Assembly (NCBI RefSeq): GCF_019802255.1
Contig: NZ_JAHYSS010000002.1
Coordinates: forward strand, 124,001 to 188,000
Direction of reading: 5' to 3'
Length of the DNA: 64,000 bases
Source of the DNA: Pedobacter polysacchareus
GTDB lineage: Bacteria; Bacteroidota; Bacteroidia; Sphingobacteriales; Sphingobacteriaceae
The notes under the pieces are model-generated. The model did no database searches. It saw only the letters and a program-made list of their open reading frames with translations, and was not told the origin of the DNA. This document shows positions 53,824 to 64,000 of the stretch, piece after piece. A program made the translations under genes and the position numbers. Each line of letters starts with the position of its first letter. The stretch's first letter is position 1.

Positions 53824-55335
53824 CTAAATGCTTTGTAATAAGTGTTCAACGGATTTTACTGCACCGTCTTCTAATAATATTCTTTTTTCTATACAGGCTG
53901 GTAATTGCGATTCAAAATGGCCAACGTAAACTAACGTGGTGCCATCTTTACATAATTCATCTACCAGTTTGTTGAAATGTTGTGTTTGCTGCTGATCTAA
54001 ACCCTGACAAGGTTCATCAAGGATCAATATTCTCGGTTTTTTAACGATTGTTCTAGCCAGTAAGGTTAAGCGCTGCTTACCTAAAGGCAGTTGGTTCATC
54101 AGTGTGTTTTTGTAGGCGGTTAAGCCGAAATACTCCACTAACTCATCTACCTGGGCATGTTTGGTAGAGCCCGGGCTGCAATACAATCCTGAACTGTCGT
54201 AAAAGCCAGAGGCGATGCTTTGCCAAACGGTGGCAGAGGCATCAAAATACCAGTGTAATTCCGGTGAGATTAAACCAATGCGTTCTTTGATTTCCCAAAT
54301 GCTTTCACCTGTTCCTCTTTTATTCCCGAAAAGATAAAAGTTGTTGGCATAAGCCTGAGGATGATCTCCACTGATCAAGCTTAATAAAGTAGATTTCCCA
54401 GAACCATTATGACCTTGTAGAAGCCATTTTTCACCGGCATTAACCTCCCAGTTGATGTTTTTCAATACCTGCTTCTCTCCATATCTGATGTTCACATCAA
54501 TCATTTTGATGATGTGTTCAGCTGTGGTAGAGGACTGAGCTGAATCAAAAACTGAACTCGCATTGCCCGCTGAAACCTGCTCTTTTTGAAGGAAAGAAGG
54601 TAAAGGTTTGATGATTTCTTCCAATCGTTCTTGAGGAGATGGAGGGGAGGAAATCTCTTTTAACTTACCTGCTTCTAGAATCGCAAATCGATTGACGGTT
54701 GATGGTAATTCAGTTTCATTACCAATAATGATCAACTGTGTTCCATTTTCTGATAATTCGGTCAATAAATCGTTCAGATTAGCACGGGAAAGTTTATCTA
54801 ATCCATTATAAGGTTGATCTAAGATCAACAATTGAGGTTTTGACCATAAAGCCTTAACCAATTGCAATTTTTTATGTTCTCCGCTGGATAACTGTAAAAG
54901 TGCAGCGTTTTTTAAAGTAGCAAAACCTAAAGCGGTCAACAGTTGCTCTAAATTTTCAAATGAAAGCCCTTGATCGTTTCCAAAGCGCGTTAATTCTGCG
55001 GTCACAGTAGCCGTAATTGCAGTGGCTAAACTTTGGTAACGCTGCTGATAATAGAAATTAGAAGCGCCTTCAAGATCTTTAAACTGGTACCAGTTGGCTA
55101 CATAGTAGGTTTGTGCTGGTAATGCAGAAGAAAGATCAAAATTTAGCTGAATGTCGCCCTCAAGGCTAGGGATCAAACCTGCAATTGCTTTTGCTAAAGT
55201 AGTTTTACCGCTGCCACTTTCGCCGCATAACAACCAATTGTCATTGGAATTTATCGTCCAGCATAAATCCTGTAATACAGGTTGCTGCTGATACTTTAAA
55301 TTAAGGTTGTGGATATGGACGACGGGCTTTGACAT
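53824..55335 (-). CDS. soluble double ABC ATPase (ModF-like) inside the leu genes
   Basis: A 503-residue protein of two ABC domains without membrane helices, like ModF. Domain 1 has Walker A GESGSGKTT, signature LSSGEHKKLQ and LILDQPYNGLD, so the catalytic Glu of Walker B is Gln. Domain 2 (from about residue 275) has Walker A GHNGSGKST, a degenerate signature LPLGKQRLTL and an intact LILDEPCQGLD. The two defects belong to the same composite ATP site. The start overlaps the leuD stop by one base (TAATG) and leuB follows within 3 bases, so it is co-translated with leucine genes. Its role there is unknown. Confidence 0.85.
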   Translation of the reverse strand: MSKPVVHIHNLNLKYQQQPVLQDLCWTINSNDNWLLCGESGSGKTTLAKAIAGLIPSLEGDIQLNFDLSSALPAQTYYVANWYQFKDLEGASNFYYQQRYQSLATAITATVTAELTRFGNDQGLSFENLEQLLTALGFATLKNAALLQLSSGEHKKLQLVKALWSKPQLLILDQPYNGLDKLSRANLNDLLTELSENGTQLIIIGNETELPSTVNRFAILEAGKLKEISSPPSPQERLEEIIKPLPSFLQKEQVSAGNASSVFDSAQSSTTAEHIIKMIDVNIRYGEKQVLKNINWEVNAGEKWLLQGHNGSGKSTLLSLISGDHPQAYANNFYLFGNKRGTGESIWEIKERIGLISPELHWYFDASATVWQSIASGFYDSSGLYCSPGSTKHAQVDELVEYFGLTAYKNTLMNQLPLGKQRLTLLARTIVKKPRILILDEPCQGLDQQQTQHFNKLVDELCKDGTTLVYVGHFESQLPACIEKRILLEDGAVKSVEHLLQSI

Positions 55336-55919
55336 TATTTTGTTTGTTCAAATTCTTCAATTAAATGCTTTTGGTTTAAGATGAAATCGATGTCATCATA
55401 ACCATTGATCAGGCAGGATTTTTTATAGGCATTGATTTCGAAACCTTCCTGAGCACCAGTAGCAACGATAGTCACTGTTTGATTTTCTAAATCAATTTCT
55501 AATGCTGCAGCATGTTCTTTTTCAACCGTGTTAAAGATTTCTGCTAAAAAGGCATCCGTTACCTGGATAGGCAATAGGCCGTTATTCAACGCATTTCCTT
55601 TAAAGATGTCGGCAAAGAAACTGCTGATCACCACATCAAAGCCTGCATCCTGGATTGCCCATGCAGCGTGCTCACGACTACTGCCGCAGCCAAAGTTTTT
55701 TCCTGCAACCAGGATTCTTCCTTTGTAGGCTGGGTTGTTCATCACGAAATCAGCTTTTAAGGTCTGATCACCGTTGTAACGCCAGTCGCGGAATAAGTTT
55801 TCACCAAAACCTTCACGGGTAGTCGCTTTTAAGAACCTTGCCGGAATGATCTGATCCGTATCAATGTTCTCTATGTTTAAAGGCACAATTGCCGAGGTTA
55901 ACTTTTCAAATTTTCTCAT
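55335..55919 (-). CDS. leuD: 3-isopropylmalate dehydratase small subunit
   Basis: A 194-residue swivelling domain of isopropylmalate isomerase. [59 protein letters not shown] and the final C-terminal loop match LeuD. It partners LeuC, encoded 11 bases upstream. Confidence 0.95.
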   Translation of the reverse strand: MRKFEKLTSAIVPLNIENIDTDQIIPARFLKATTREGFGENLFRDWRYNGDQTLKADFVMNNPAYKGRILVAGKNFGCGSSREHAAWAIQDAGFDVVISSFFADIFKGNALNNGLLPIQVTDAFLAEIFNTVEKEHAAALEIDLENQTVTIVATGAQEGFEINAYKKSCLINGYDDIDFILNQKHLIEEFEQTK

Positions 55920-55930
55920 GATTCTTCGGA

Positions 55931-57346
55931 TTAAGCGTGTACAGGTTCGTCTAATAAAGTTCTTACATCGGTTACCTTACCCGTAATTGCTGCTGCTGCT
56001 GCGGTTAAGGGACTGGCTAAAAATGTACGGGAATCCGGACCTTGTCTGCCTTCAAAATTTCTGTTAGAAGTAGACACACAGTATTTTCCTGCAGGGATTT
56101 TATCCTCGTTCATCCCTAAACAAGCACTGCATCCTGGTTCACGCAATTGAAAGCCTGCGGATTCAAAGATCTTATCCAAGCCTTCCGCAATTGCTTGCTG
56201 CTCCACTTGTTTAGAACCTGGAACAATCCATGCAATCACATTTTCTGCTTTCTGGCGACCTTTTACAAACGCTGCCACTTCACGTAAATCTTCGATTCTT
56301 GAATTGGTACAGCTGCCGATAAATACATAATCAATCGCTTTTCCTACCAATTCCGTATCTTCTTCGATGCCCATATAATCCAAAGCTTTCTGGAAAGAAG
56401 CTTGTTCAGAAACGGCCTGATCACCTGTAGCAGGGATGTGTGCGGCAATGCCCATACCCATACCCGGATTTGTTCCGTAAGTAATCATAGGGCTGATGTC
56501 TGCTGCGTCAAACGTTAATACGCTATCAAATTTCGCATCAGCATCGCTGTATAATGTTTTCCAATAAGCTAAAGCCTTATCCCAGTCTTCGCCTGCCGGA
56601 GCAAATTCTCTTCCTTTGATATAATCGTAAGTGATCTGGTCAGGGGCAATTAAACCACCTCTGGCACCCATTTCAATGCTCATATTACAGATCGTCATTC
56701 TCGCTTCCATACTCAAAGCTTCGATCGTCGAGCCTGCATATTCGATAAAATAACCTGTACCACCGGCAGCAGATATCTTAGCAATAATGTATAGAATAAT
56801 GTCTTTAGCAGAAACACCTTTACCTAATTCCCCGTTTACCTCGATTTTCATCGTTTTCGGGCGCTGCTGTAATAAGCATTGTGTGGCAAAAACCTGCTCT
56901 ACCTGTGAAGTACCGATACCAAAAGCAATTGCACCGAAAGCACCATGTGTAGAAGTATGACTATCGCCGCAAACCATTGTTTTTCCTGGAAGGGTGATGC
57001 CCAATTCCGGACCGATGACATGGACAATTCCTTGAAAAGGATGACCCAGGCCATACAGCTCGATACCAAATTCTGCACAGTTTTTAGTCAGCATATCCAC
57101 CTGAAAACGGGAAAGTTCCTCTTTAATCGGTTGTAACTGATTTAAAGTTGGAACGTTATGATCTGCAGTCGCAACTGTTTGCTGCGGACGGAAAACAGGC
57201 AAGCCTCTTTTGCGTAAACCATCGAATGCCTGAGGTGAAGTTACTTCATGAATCAAATGGGTATCGATATATAAAATATCAGGGAAACCAGCTTCGCTTT
57301 TTACCACATGCGCATCCCAAATCTTTTCTACTAATGTTTTTGACAT
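55931..57346 (-). CDS. leuC: 3-isopropylmalate dehydratase large subunit
   Basis: A 471-residue aconitase-family [4Fe-4S] subunit, isomerising 2- to 3-isopropylmalate. The cluster Cys residues are in [10 protein letters not shown] and [37 protein letters not shown] and the final [10 protein letters not shown] are signatures of LeuC. It lies 55 bases after ilvC with a hairpin in between. Confidence 0.95.
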   Translation of the reverse strand: MSKTLVEKIWDAHVVKSEAGFPDILYIDTHLIHEVTSPQAFDGLRKRGLPVFRPQQTVATADHNVPTLNQLQPIKEELSRFQVDMLTKNCAEFGIELYGLGHPFQGIVHVIGPELGITLPGKTMVCGDSHTSTHGAFGAIAFGIGTSQVEQVFATQCLLQQRPKTMKIEVNGELGKGVSAKDIILYIIAKISAAGGTGYFIEYAGSTIEALSMEARMTICNMSIEMGARGGLIAPDQITYDYIKGREFAPAGEDWDKALAYWKTLYSDADAKFDSVLTFDAADISPMITYGTNPGMGMGIAAHIPATGDQAVSEQASFQKALDYMGIEEDTELVGKAIDYVFIGSCTNSRIEDLREVAAFVKGRQKAENVIAWIVPGSKQVEQQAIAEGLDKIFESAGFQLREPGCSACLGMNEDKIPAGKYCVSTSNRNFEGRQGPDSRTFLASPLTAAAAAITGKVTDVRTLLDEPVHA

Positions 57347-57364
57347 TTTCTATTGCTTTTAAAT

Positions 57365-57389
57365 GGCTGAGGCCATGAAGACCTCAGCC
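57365..57389. other. hairpin between ilvC and leuC
   Basis: A perfect 8-bp stem (GGCTGAGG at 57365-57372 with CCTCAGCC at 57382-57389) with a 9-nt loop. Its T-run (57391-57397) is on the plus strand, so it would terminate plus-strand RNA. For the minus-strand operon it has an A-run before and only a weak T stretch after, so it may instead slow transcription or protect the upstream mRNA. Confidence 0.6.
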
Positions 57390-57401
57390 GTTTTTTTATG
57401 A

Positions 57402-58883
57402 TTAGGCAGTTTTAATTGATTTCATTGCAGTCATCGCTTTTCTCAGCTCTGCACCTACAAGCTCCACCTGATGTGAACGAATCACTTCATTTACTGCGAT
57501 TAATGCTCTGTTGTCCACAGCACCATCTTTACCTTCATTAAAGTTTTTACCTACCAATTCAGTATCTACTGTTTTCATGAAATCAGCAAGTAATGGCTTA
57601 CAAGCCTGATCAAATAAGTAACAACCGTATTCAGCAGTATCAGAAATTACGCGGTTCATTTCGAACAATTTCTTACGTGCAATCGTGTTTGCGATTAGTG
57701 GAGTTTCGTGTAATGACTCGTAGTAAGCCGACTCAGGTTTGATCCCGGCTTCCACCATAGTTTCGAAAGCCAATTCCACACCCGCTCTAACGAAAGCAAC
57801 CATTAAAGTATAGTTGTCGAAATATTCCTGCTCACCGATTTTAACATCACCTGCTGGAGTTTTCTCAAAAGCAGTTTCACCTGTTTCAGCACGCCAAGCC
57901 AATAGGTTTTTATCACCATTTGCCCAGTCTTCCATCATGATGCGGCTAAACTCACCACTCATGATATCATCCTGATGCTTTTGGAACAATGGACGCATAA
58001 TAGTTTTCAATTCTTCTGAAACTTCAAAAGCTTTGATTTTAGCTACATTGCTCAATCTGTCCATCATGGCAGTGATACCACCTTGTTTCAAGGCTTCAGT
58101 GATCACTTCTACACCATATTGAACCAATTTAGAGGCATAACCTGGATCGATTCCTTTTTCTACCATTTTATCAAATGATAAGATAGAACCAGTTTGCAAT
58201 AAACCACAAAGAATGGTTTGCTCACCCATTAAATCAGATTTCACTTCCGCAACGAAAGATGATTTCAATACACCAGCTTTATGGCCGCCTGTACCAACGC
58301 AATAAGCTTTTGCCTGTAATAGACCTTTTCCTTCCGGATCATTCTCAGGGTGTACAGCGATTAGAGTAGGTACTCCAAAACCACGTACATATTCTGCTCT
58401 TACTTCACTTCCCGGACATTTTGGAGCCACCATGATTACCGTAAGGTCTTTACGGATCTGCATGCCTTCTTCCACGATGTTGAAACCATGTGAGTACAAT
58501 AAAGTAGCACCTGATTTCATTAATGGCATTACAGCAGTCACTACTGCTGTGTGTTGTTTATCAGGAGTCAGGTTGATCACTACATCTGCTGTAGGAATTA
58601 ATTCTTCGTAAGTACCAACTGTAAAATTGTTTTCCGTAGCATTTTTCCAGGAATCTCTTTTACCTTCGATAGCTTCTTTACGTAAAGTATAAGAAACATC
58701 TAAACCGCTATCTCTTAAATTTAAACCTTGGTTCAGTCCTTGTGCACCGCAACCGATCACGACTAGTTTCTTGCCTTTAAGCGCATTTACGCCATCCAGA
58801 AACTCTGAACTGTCCATGAAATCGCATACACCCAGTTGGTTTAATTTTTCTCTAAGAGGTAACGTGTTGAAATAGTTTGACAT
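57402..58883 (-). CDS. ilvC: ketol-acid reductoisomerase, class II
   Basis: A 493-residue NADPH-dependent enzyme of valine and isoleucine synthesis. The Rossmann motif is [25 protein letters not shown], followed by a KRDSW loop that fits NADPH. The C-terminal knotted domain has [18 protein letters not shown] and is duplicated, giving the class II length (about 490 versus 330 for class I). It comes 31 bases after a DinB-like gene. Confidence 0.94.
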   Translation of the reverse strand: MSNYFNTLPLREKLNQLGVCDFMDSSEFLDGVNALKGKKLVVIGCGAQGLNQGLNLRDSGLDVSYTLRKEAIEGKRDSWKNATENNFTVGTYEELIPTADVVINLTPDKQHTAVVTAVMPLMKSGATLLYSHGFNIVEEGMQIRKDLTVIMVAPKCPGSEVRAEYVRGFGVPTLIAVHPENDPEGKGLLQAKAYCVGTGGHKAGVLKSSFVAEVKSDLMGEQTILCGLLQTGSILSFDKMVEKGIDPGYASKLVQYGVEVITEALKQGGITAMMDRLSNVAKIKAFEVSEELKTIMRPLFQKHQDDIMSGEFSRIMMEDWANGDKNLLAWRAETGETAFEKTPAGDVKIGEQEYFDNYTLMVAFVRAGVELAFETMVEAGIKPESAYYESLHETPLIANTIARKKLFEMNRVISDTAEYGCYLFDQACKPLLADFMKTVDTELVGKNFNEGKDGAVDNRALIAVNEVIRSHQVELVGAELRKAMTAMKSIKTA

Positions 58884-58914
58884 CTTTTTGTTTTATTTGA
58901 TTGTAAAGGTTCTT

Positions 58915-59385
58915 TTAATTTTTGTTGTTATTGATCACTCTTTTGATCGCTGATGCACACCCATAGTGGTAGGCATCGTGTATTGGGAAAAACTGTAAAG
59001 CTTCTTTTGCGCTGTTTAAAGTCACACCGAAGATGGTCGTATAGGAAATGTAATCTACAAACAACTGTTTCTCCAGGTCCTCTTCCAATTCATCAATCGT
59101 GCTGAAGGCAAGCTTTTTTAAGTCATTGATTTCCTCCTGACCGATAAATCTTTCTGGTTTTGTTCCTCTTCGAAACTCATCCATGTACTGAGGGGTAATC
59201 TTTGGAGGTAAAGCCGACAATAAATAAAAAAGTGCCTGCTGACTGGTGATAATGTGTCCAAAGTTCCAGATGATGTTGTTGTTAAAACCTGCAGGAACTT
59301 CATTTAATTCTTCAGCAGAGGAGTTTTCAATCAAATGAATGAAGTTCTTTCTGATTTGCCTGGCGTTGTTTAGAAGTTGTTCCAT
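58915..59385 (-). CDS. DinB-like four-helix protein
   Basis: A 156-residue protein of the DinB/YfiT superfamily, four-helix bundles that bind a metal with three His. Candidates are the His in NFGHIITSQQA and the two in FPIHDAYHYG near the C terminus. Members can be bacillithiol-dependent transferases or hydrolases, but no such role can be fixed here. It sits between ilvN and ilvC with 32- and 31-base gaps, so it is probably co-transcribed. Confidence 0.8.
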   Translation of the reverse strand: MEQLLNNARQIRKNFIHLIENSSAEELNEVPAGFNNNIIWNFGHIITSQQALFYLLSALPPKITPQYMDEFRRGTKPERFIGQEEINDLKKLAFSTIDELEEDLEKQLFVDYISYTTIFGVTLNSAKEALQFFPIHDAYHYGCASAIKRVINNNKN

Positions 59386-59417
59386 ACTATTTATTGTTTT
59401 CCGTTTTACGACGGAGT

Positions 59418-60035
59418 TTACATGCTAAATACGTTTTTCTCTGCATCAAGGAATTCGTTTTCGATCACTTCCTGTCCCGGTTCTCTGCGTTCAAATTCTC
59501 TGAGTTTGCGGTTAAAACCATCACTGCTTTTGATGATCGCTACCCTTGCACTTCTCACAAATTCAATCAGGCCAAAAGGTTGTAAAACCTCGATCAGCTT
59601 ATCCGTTTCCTCACGGTGACCAGTAGTTTCAAACACCGTATAATCTTTACGGATTACTACTGCTCTTGCACCGTTTTCGCGAAGTAAACGTTCTACCGAT
59701 ACCAATTCTGCAATCGTATCTGTAGGCACTTTATAAAGTGCCATTTCCTGCCAGATGATATCCTCATTGGTATTGAAATATACTTTCAATACTTCTACTT
59801 GTTTTTCAATCTGACGGGCCAGCTTGCGTACTACTTCTTCTGTTTCGTTGATCACGATGTTGAAGCGGTGAATGTGCTCAATCTCCGAAGGAGAGGTGTT
59901 TAAGCTGTCAATATTGATTTTTCTTCTTGAAAAAATAATGGCAATACGATTCAATAAGCCGATTTGATTTTCGGTATATACGGTAATCGTAAATTCCTGT
60001 TTTTCGTTTGTTTCTATATCCTGGGAATTGCTCAT
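59418..60035 (-). CDS. ilvN: acetolactate synthase small subunit
   Basis: A 205-residue regulatory subunit of acetohydroxyacid synthase. The N-terminal ACT domain has TITVYTENQIGLLNRIAIIFSRRKINIDSLN, and a C-terminal domain follows with the conserved VIRKDYTVFETTGHREETDKLIEVLQPFGLIEFVRSARVAI. It binds valine and gives feedback control. The start is 9 bases after ilvB. Confidence 0.93.
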   Translation of the reverse strand: MSNSQDIETNEKQEFTITVYTENQIGLLNRIAIIFSRRKINIDSLNTSPSEIEHIHRFNIVINETEEVVRKLARQIEKQVEVLKVYFNTNEDIIWQEMALYKVPTDTIAELVSVERLLRENGARAVVIRKDYTVFETTGHREETDKLIEVLQPFGLIEFVRSARVAIIKSSDGFNRKLREFERREPGQEVIENEFLDAEKNVFSM

Positions 60036-60044
60036 GATCTTTAA

Positions 60045-61784
60045 TTATTTAAGTCTGATTTCACTTACACTGCTACCTTGAGGAACCATAGGGAACACAT
60101 TGTGCTCCTGGGCTACCATTACTTCTAGAAGGAAAGAACCTTTATGGTTCAACATTTCTTCTAATGAACTCACTAAGTCTTCACGTTCTGAAACTTTTTT
60201 ACCGGCGATATAATAAGAATCGGCAAGTTTCACGAAATCCGGACTGGTGATGTCCACGAAAGAGTAGCGTTTCTCATGGAACAATTGCTGCCATTGGCGA
60301 ACCATGCCCAGGAACCTGTTATTTAAGATCATGATTTTCACATCAACGCCACTTTGCATGATGGTACCTAACTCCTGACAAGTCATTTGAAAACCTCCAT
60401 CACCGATTACCGCAACCACGGTACGGTCTGGAGCACCAAATTTAGCACCGATAGCAGCAGGTAGGCCAAAGCCCATAGTACCTAAACCACCACTGGTTAC
60501 ATTACTTCTGGTATGGTTGAATTTTGCATAGCGACAAGCCACCATTTGATGCTGACCAACGTCAGTTACCACAACCGCTTCTCCTTTAGTTAAGATGTTC
60601 AATTGATTGATCACCTCACCCATAGTCAATTCTCCTGTTCCAGGATTCAATTCATGATGAATGACAACTTCTTGCTCTGTTTGATCAAAAGCTCTGAATT
60701 CTGCCAGCCATTCTGTATGTTTTTTCTCTTCAACCAATGCGGTTAAAAGTGGTAAAGTTTCTTTACAATCGCCCCAAACCGGAACATCCGCTTTTACGTT
60801 TTTATCGATCTCTGCAGGGTCAATATCCAAGTGAATTACTTTCGCTTGTTTTGCATATTTGTCTAAACGACCAGTCACACGGTCGTCGAAACGCATACCG
60901 ATTGCGATCAATACATCACAGGAATTGGTTTGTACATTCGGGCCATAGTTACCGTGCATGCCTAACATTCCAACATTTAAAGGATGGTCTGTAGGAATCG
61001 CACCAGCACCTAAAATCGTCCAGGCTGAAGGAATACCACTTTTCTCTACAAAAGCTTTAAATTCCTGTTCTGCATTTCCTAAGGAAACACCCTGACCGAA
61101 CAATACGAAAGGTTTCTTTGCTGAATTGATTAAGGCTGCTGCTTGCTCAATATATTCTACACGAACATTTGGTTTCGGACGGTAACTGCGCACATGGTCG
61201 CAGGGAACATAGCCTGCATATTCAAACATTTGCAGCTGTGCATTTTTGGTAATATCGATCAATACCGGACCTGGTCTGCCGCTGCGGGCAATGTAAAAAG
61301 CTTTCGCTAATACTGCCGGGATCTCAGTTGCATCAGTAATCTGGTAGTTCCATTTGGTAACCGGGGTAGTGATGTTGATCACGTCTGTTTCCTGGAAAGC
61401 ATCAGTACCTAATAAGTGTGCATACACCTGACCGGTGATGCAAACCATCGGCGTACTGTCGATTTGAGCATCGGCTAAACCCGTTACCAGATTGGTAGCA
61501 CCCGGACCGCTGGTCGCAAATACGACACCCACTTTTCCGGAAGTACGTGCATAACCCTGACCGGCATGTGTGCCGCCTTGCTCATGACGTACTAAAATAT
61601 GTTTTAATTTTTCTTTGTAGTCGTATAATGCATCATAAATAGGCATGATGGCACCACCTGGATAACCAAAAATGGTATCGGTACCTTCTGCTATTAATCC
61701 TTCCAATAAAGCCACAGAACCAGAAACAGTTACTGTTTTCTTCGGTTCCGTTAAGGTGGTTGCTTCCTCTTGTGCTGTGTCCAT
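60045..61784 (-). CDS. ilvB: acetolactate synthase large subunit
   Basis: A 579-residue TPP- and FAD-dependent enzyme producing acetolactate or acetohydroxybutyrate. The catalytic Glu is in RHEQGGTHAGQGYAR. FGYPGGAIMPIYDAL, SGPGATNLVTGLADA and the TPP-binding IGDGGFQMTCQELGTI...NNRFLGMVRQWQ are typical. The Met at 61784 (MDTAQEEAT) was preferred, 34 bases after the ilvD stop; the longer frame from 61835 overlaps ilvD by 17 bases. Confidence 0.93.
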   Translation of the reverse strand: MDTAQEEATTLTEPKKTVTVSGSVALLEGLIAEGTDTIFGYPGGAIMPIYDALYDYKEKLKHILVRHEQGGTHAGQGYARTSGKVGVVFATSGPGATNLVTGLADAQIDSTPMVCITGQVYAHLLGTDAFQETDVINITTPVTKWNYQITDATEIPAVLAKAFYIARSGRPGPVLIDITKNAQLQMFEYAGYVPCDHVRSYRPKPNVRVEYIEQAAALINSAKKPFVLFGQGVSLGNAEQEFKAFVEKSGIPSAWTILGAGAIPTDHPLNVGMLGMHGNYGPNVQTNSCDVLIAIGMRFDDRVTGRLDKYAKQAKVIHLDIDPAEIDKNVKADVPVWGDCKETLPLLTALVEEKKHTEWLAEFRAFDQTEQEVVIHHELNPGTGELTMGEVINQLNILTKGEAVVVTDVGQHQMVACRYAKFNHTRSNVTSGGLGTMGFGLPAAIGAKFGAPDRTVVAVIGDGGFQMTCQELGTIMQSGVDVKIMILNNRFLGMVRQWQQLFHEKRYSFVDITSPDFVKLADSYYIAGKKVSEREDLVSSLEEMLNHKGSFLLEVMVAQEHNVFPMVPQGSSVSEIRLK

Positions 61785-61818
61785 TATTTTATTTTTAGGT
61801 ATGGGGTTTTTAAATTGA

Positions 61819-63516
61819 TTAGTGAGTGTAGGCATCAGTTACACAGCCTTCGCTGGCATCGCTTACTTGTTTCAGGTATTTGTAAAGTACACCTCCTTTG
61901 ACGGGTGGAGGCAGTTGTTTCCAAACCGCTTTACGGTTTTCCATCTCTTCTTCTGTAATCTGAAGGTGTAAGGTGTTGTTTACGGCGTCAATGATGATGA
62001 TATCATTGTCGTGCACAAAAGCGATATTTCCACCGTCCCAAGCTTCAGGAGTAATGTGACCTACCACAAAACCATGCGTACCACCAGAGAAACGACCATC
62101 AGTAATTAAAGCCACTGATTTTCCTAATCCTGCACCGATAATCGCAGAAGTTGGTTTCAACATTTCCGGCATCCCAGGAGCACCTTTAGGACCTACCTGT
62201 CTGATCACCACTACATCGCCTTTTTTCACTTTACCACTTTGAATTCCTGCGATCAATGATTTTTCACCATCAAATACACGCGCCGGACCTTCAAATCTTT
62301 CTCCTTCTTTACCAGAGATCTTCGCTACCGAACCTTTTTCTGCGATGTTACCATATAGCATTTGAAGGTGACCTGTTGCTTTGATCGGGTTGGTTATTGG
62401 AAGAATTACTTTTTGAGTATCAAAATCTAAATCTAAAGCGCTTTCCACATTTTCAGCAAGTGTTTTTCCGGTTACGGTGATACAGTCGCCATGAATCAAG
62501 CCTACTTTCAAAAGATATTTTAGAATGGCAGGAACACCACCGATTTCATGAACATCCTCCATTAAATAGTTACCACTTGGTTTCAAATCTGCCAATACTG
62601 GAGTGGCATCACTTACAGCTTGGAAATCATCCAATTTCAAGGTTAATCCTACTGATTTTGCCATAGCGATTAAGTGCAGTACTGCATTTGTAGAACCACC
62701 CAATACCATTACCGTAACCATCGCATTGTGAAATGCTTTCTCTGTCATGATATCTGAAGGAAGGATGTTTTTCTCTAATAAAACACGGATGGCTTTACCG
62801 GCAGCTAAACATTCTTCTTTCTTTTCTGCACTCAATGCAGGGTAAGAAGAGCTGTAAGGTAAGCTCATTCCTAAAGCTTCAATTGCTGAAGCCATCGTAT
62901 TTGCAGTATACATACCGCCACAAGCACCAGCGCCTGGACAAGTGTTGCGGATGATACCTTGAAAATCTTCTTCTTCTAAATTACCTGCTAACTTTTCGCC
63001 AAGGGCTTCAAAAGCAGATACAATGTTTAACGTTTTTCCTTTATAGTGTCCGGAGTGGATACTTCCACCGTATACCATGATCGCAGGGCGATTTAACCGG
63101 CCCATTGCCATGATAGAACCCGGCATGTTTTTATCACAGCCTGGCAATGCAATCACGCCATCGTAATATTGTCCACCACAAATGGTTTCAATTGAATCTG
63201 CAATTACATCTCTGGAAACCAAAGAATAACGCATTCCATCTGTACCATTAGACATACCATCGCTTACACCGATAGTGCTGAAGGTTAAACCGACCATTCC
63301 ATTATCCCAGACCCCTTCTTTAACGATTTTTGCTAAATCATTTAGGTGCATGTTGCAGGTGTTTCCATCGTATCCCATACTTGCAATGCCGACCTGGGCT
63401 TTGTCCATATCTTCTTTGGTCAAGCCAATTCCATACAACATGGCTTGGGCTGCAGGTTGGGTTGGGTCCTGCGTGAATACTTTACTGTAGCGGTTTAATT
63501 CTGGTGATTGTGACAT
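61819..63516 (-). CDS. ilvD: dihydroxy-acid dehydratase
   Basis: A 565-residue Fe-S dehydratase yielding 2-oxoisovalerate and 2-oxo-3-methylvalerate. Cluster-binding Cys residues are in [21 protein letters not shown] and [19 protein letters not shown]. The C-terminal [22 protein letters not shown] is a family signature. It follows ilvE by one base. Confidence 0.95.
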   Translation of the reverse strand: MSQSPELNRYSKVFTQDPTQPAAQAMLYGIGLTKEDMDKAQVGIASMGYDGNTCNMHLNDLAKIVKEGVWDNGMVGLTFSTIGVSDGMSNGTDGMRYSLVSRDVIADSIETICGGQYYDGVIALPGCDKNMPGSIMAMGRLNRPAIMVYGGSIHSGHYKGKTLNIVSAFEALGEKLAGNLEEEDFQGIIRNTCPGAGACGGMYTANTMASAIEALGMSLPYSSSYPALSAEKKEECLAAGKAIRVLLEKNILPSDIMTEKAFHNAMVTVMVLGGSTNAVLHLIAMAKSVGLTLKLDDFQAVSDATPVLADLKPSGNYLMEDVHEIGGVPAILKYLLKVGLIHGDCITVTGKTLAENVESALDLDFDTQKVILPITNPIKATGHLQMLYGNIAEKGSVAKISGKEGERFEGPARVFDGEKSLIAGIQSGKVKKGDVVVIRQVGPKGAPGMPEMLKPTSAIIGAGLGKSVALITDGRFSGGTHGFVVGHITPEAWDGGNIAFVHDNDIIIIDAVNNTLHLQITEEEMENRKAVWKQLPPPVKGGVLYKYLKQVSDASEGCVTDAYTH

Positions 63517-63517
63517 A

Positions 63518-64000
63518 TTATATGATTACTTCGTAATTTTGTTTTTCTAACACTAAACATTTGTAAGTGCGTTGTATGGTGGCTCCAACACTATCATTCC
63601 ATCTGATTGGAAACTGATATTCATCTATCGATGCAATTCCTGCGATCTCTGTAGCGGTACCGCAGAAAAAAGCGCTGTCTGCATTTTTCGCATCGGCTAC
63701 CGACAAGTTTTTTTCAATAATTTCTATATCCAGGATATGACATAGCTCAATTACCGTTGCACGGGTGATTCCTGGAAAGATGTTGCCTAGTGGAGGTGTA
63801 TATAATTTTCCGTTTTTCTCGATAAAGATGTTTGCTCCTGGACCTGCAGCGATATGACCGTTACTATCTAATAATAGCGCCTCATCAAATCCATTGCGTT
63901 TTGCTTCAATAGTAGCTAAGGTGGAATTTCCATCATTGCCAGTAACTTTAGCTGCTATAGGAAAAGATTTTGGATTCGGACTTTCATAACTGGACACCCC
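63518..64000 (-). CDS. ilvE: branched-chain amino acid aminotransferase, C-terminal part, truncated by the window end
   Basis: Class IV PLP aminotransferase for the last step of leucine, isoleucine and valine synthesis; only the last 160 residues are inside, so the PLP lysine is not visible. The frame is open to the window edge. [73 protein letters not shown] is the family core, and [16 protein letters not shown] contains the conserved GTAxEI turn. It is the most upstream gene of the operon in view. Confidence 0.92.
   Translation of the reverse strand, partial: GVSSYESPNPKSFPIAAKVTGNDGNSTLATIEAKRNGFDEALLLDSNGHIAAGPGANIFIEKNGKLYTPPLGNIFPGITRATVIELCHILDIEIIEKNLSVADAKNADSAFFCGTATEIAGIASIDEYQFPIRWNDSVGATIQRTYKCLVLEKQNYEVII

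Noticed and set aside
1..64000. tRNA, rRNA, insertion sequences, integrases or phage genes
   Set aside because: I looked for them and found none. Gene order and composition look like ordinary chromosomal backbone.

Overview
The window reads as a chromosomal segment of a Bacteroidota bacterium, most likely Sphingobacteriaceae and close to Pedobacter. This is inferred from gene content, not from a search. Pointers are the lipidated TamA homologue (TamL) next to TamB, the long form of IspG, a class II IlvC, a HemC-HemD fusion, a HmuY-type haem lipoprotein, DUF6702 and DUF2911 proteins, promoters with TAnnTTTG-like -7 elements, and a general lack of Shine-Dalgarno sequences. Most of the window is housekeeping. 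There is no tRNA, rRNA, insertion sequence, prophage or CRISPR array that I can see.

Layout. 1-13.6 kb: the 3' end of parE and, 9 kb on, parC (topoisomerase IV). Between them lie a YihY family membrane protein, tamL and tamB on the minus strand, and a cytidine deaminase. 13.7-17.2 kb: an M1 peptidase, a HupE/UreJ-like membrane protein and a DUF6702 protein. 17.2-17.7 kb: a gene-free stretch with a 33-bp inverted repeat. 17.7-26.5 kb: an unknown lipoprotein, divergent from a complete haem uptake operon hmuRYTUVS that is preceded by three Fur-family-like operators. 26.5-28.9 kb: an rRNA-methyltransferase-like gene behind an MlaE/MlaF-type lipid transporter pair. 29.1-34.9 kb: an SDR enzyme, a PspC/LiaF-like envelope pair, an RDD protein, ispG and a DUF2911 protein. 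34.9-35.4 kb: a structured terminator and a 24-bp minisatellite running into the 3' end of an alpha/beta hydrolase gene.

36.3-45.3 kb: tetrapyrrole biosynthesis (hemA, hemCD, hemB, hemL, hemE, then hemJ) with a two-component system and a membrane TPR protein embedded between hemL and hemE. 45.4-48.7 kb: an ECF sigma factor, a probable anti-sigma factor, an outer-membrane barrel and an orphan ABC ATPase. 48.7-49.7 kb: a small lipoprotein and a YdeI-like protein. 49.9-64 kb: one long minus-strand branched-chain amino acid operon, transcribed ilvE-ilvD-ilvB-ilvN-dinB-like-ilvC-leuC-leuD-ModF-like ABC-leuB-leuA-ilvA, cut by the window end inside ilvE.

How it works together: the hem genes make haem from glutamyl-tRNA, while hmuRYTUVS imports and opens exogenous haem, so the window holds both supply routes. 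The ilv/leu operon covers isoleucine, valine and leucine synthesis from threonine and pyruvate. The most unusual signals are a beta-clamp-type motif (QLDLF) ending a long disordered ParC tail, the 24-bp minisatellite in frame behind the hydrolase stop codon, an asymmetric double ATPase inside the leu genes, the sensor kinase system inside the hem operon, and a perfect Shine-Dalgarno before the PspC gene.
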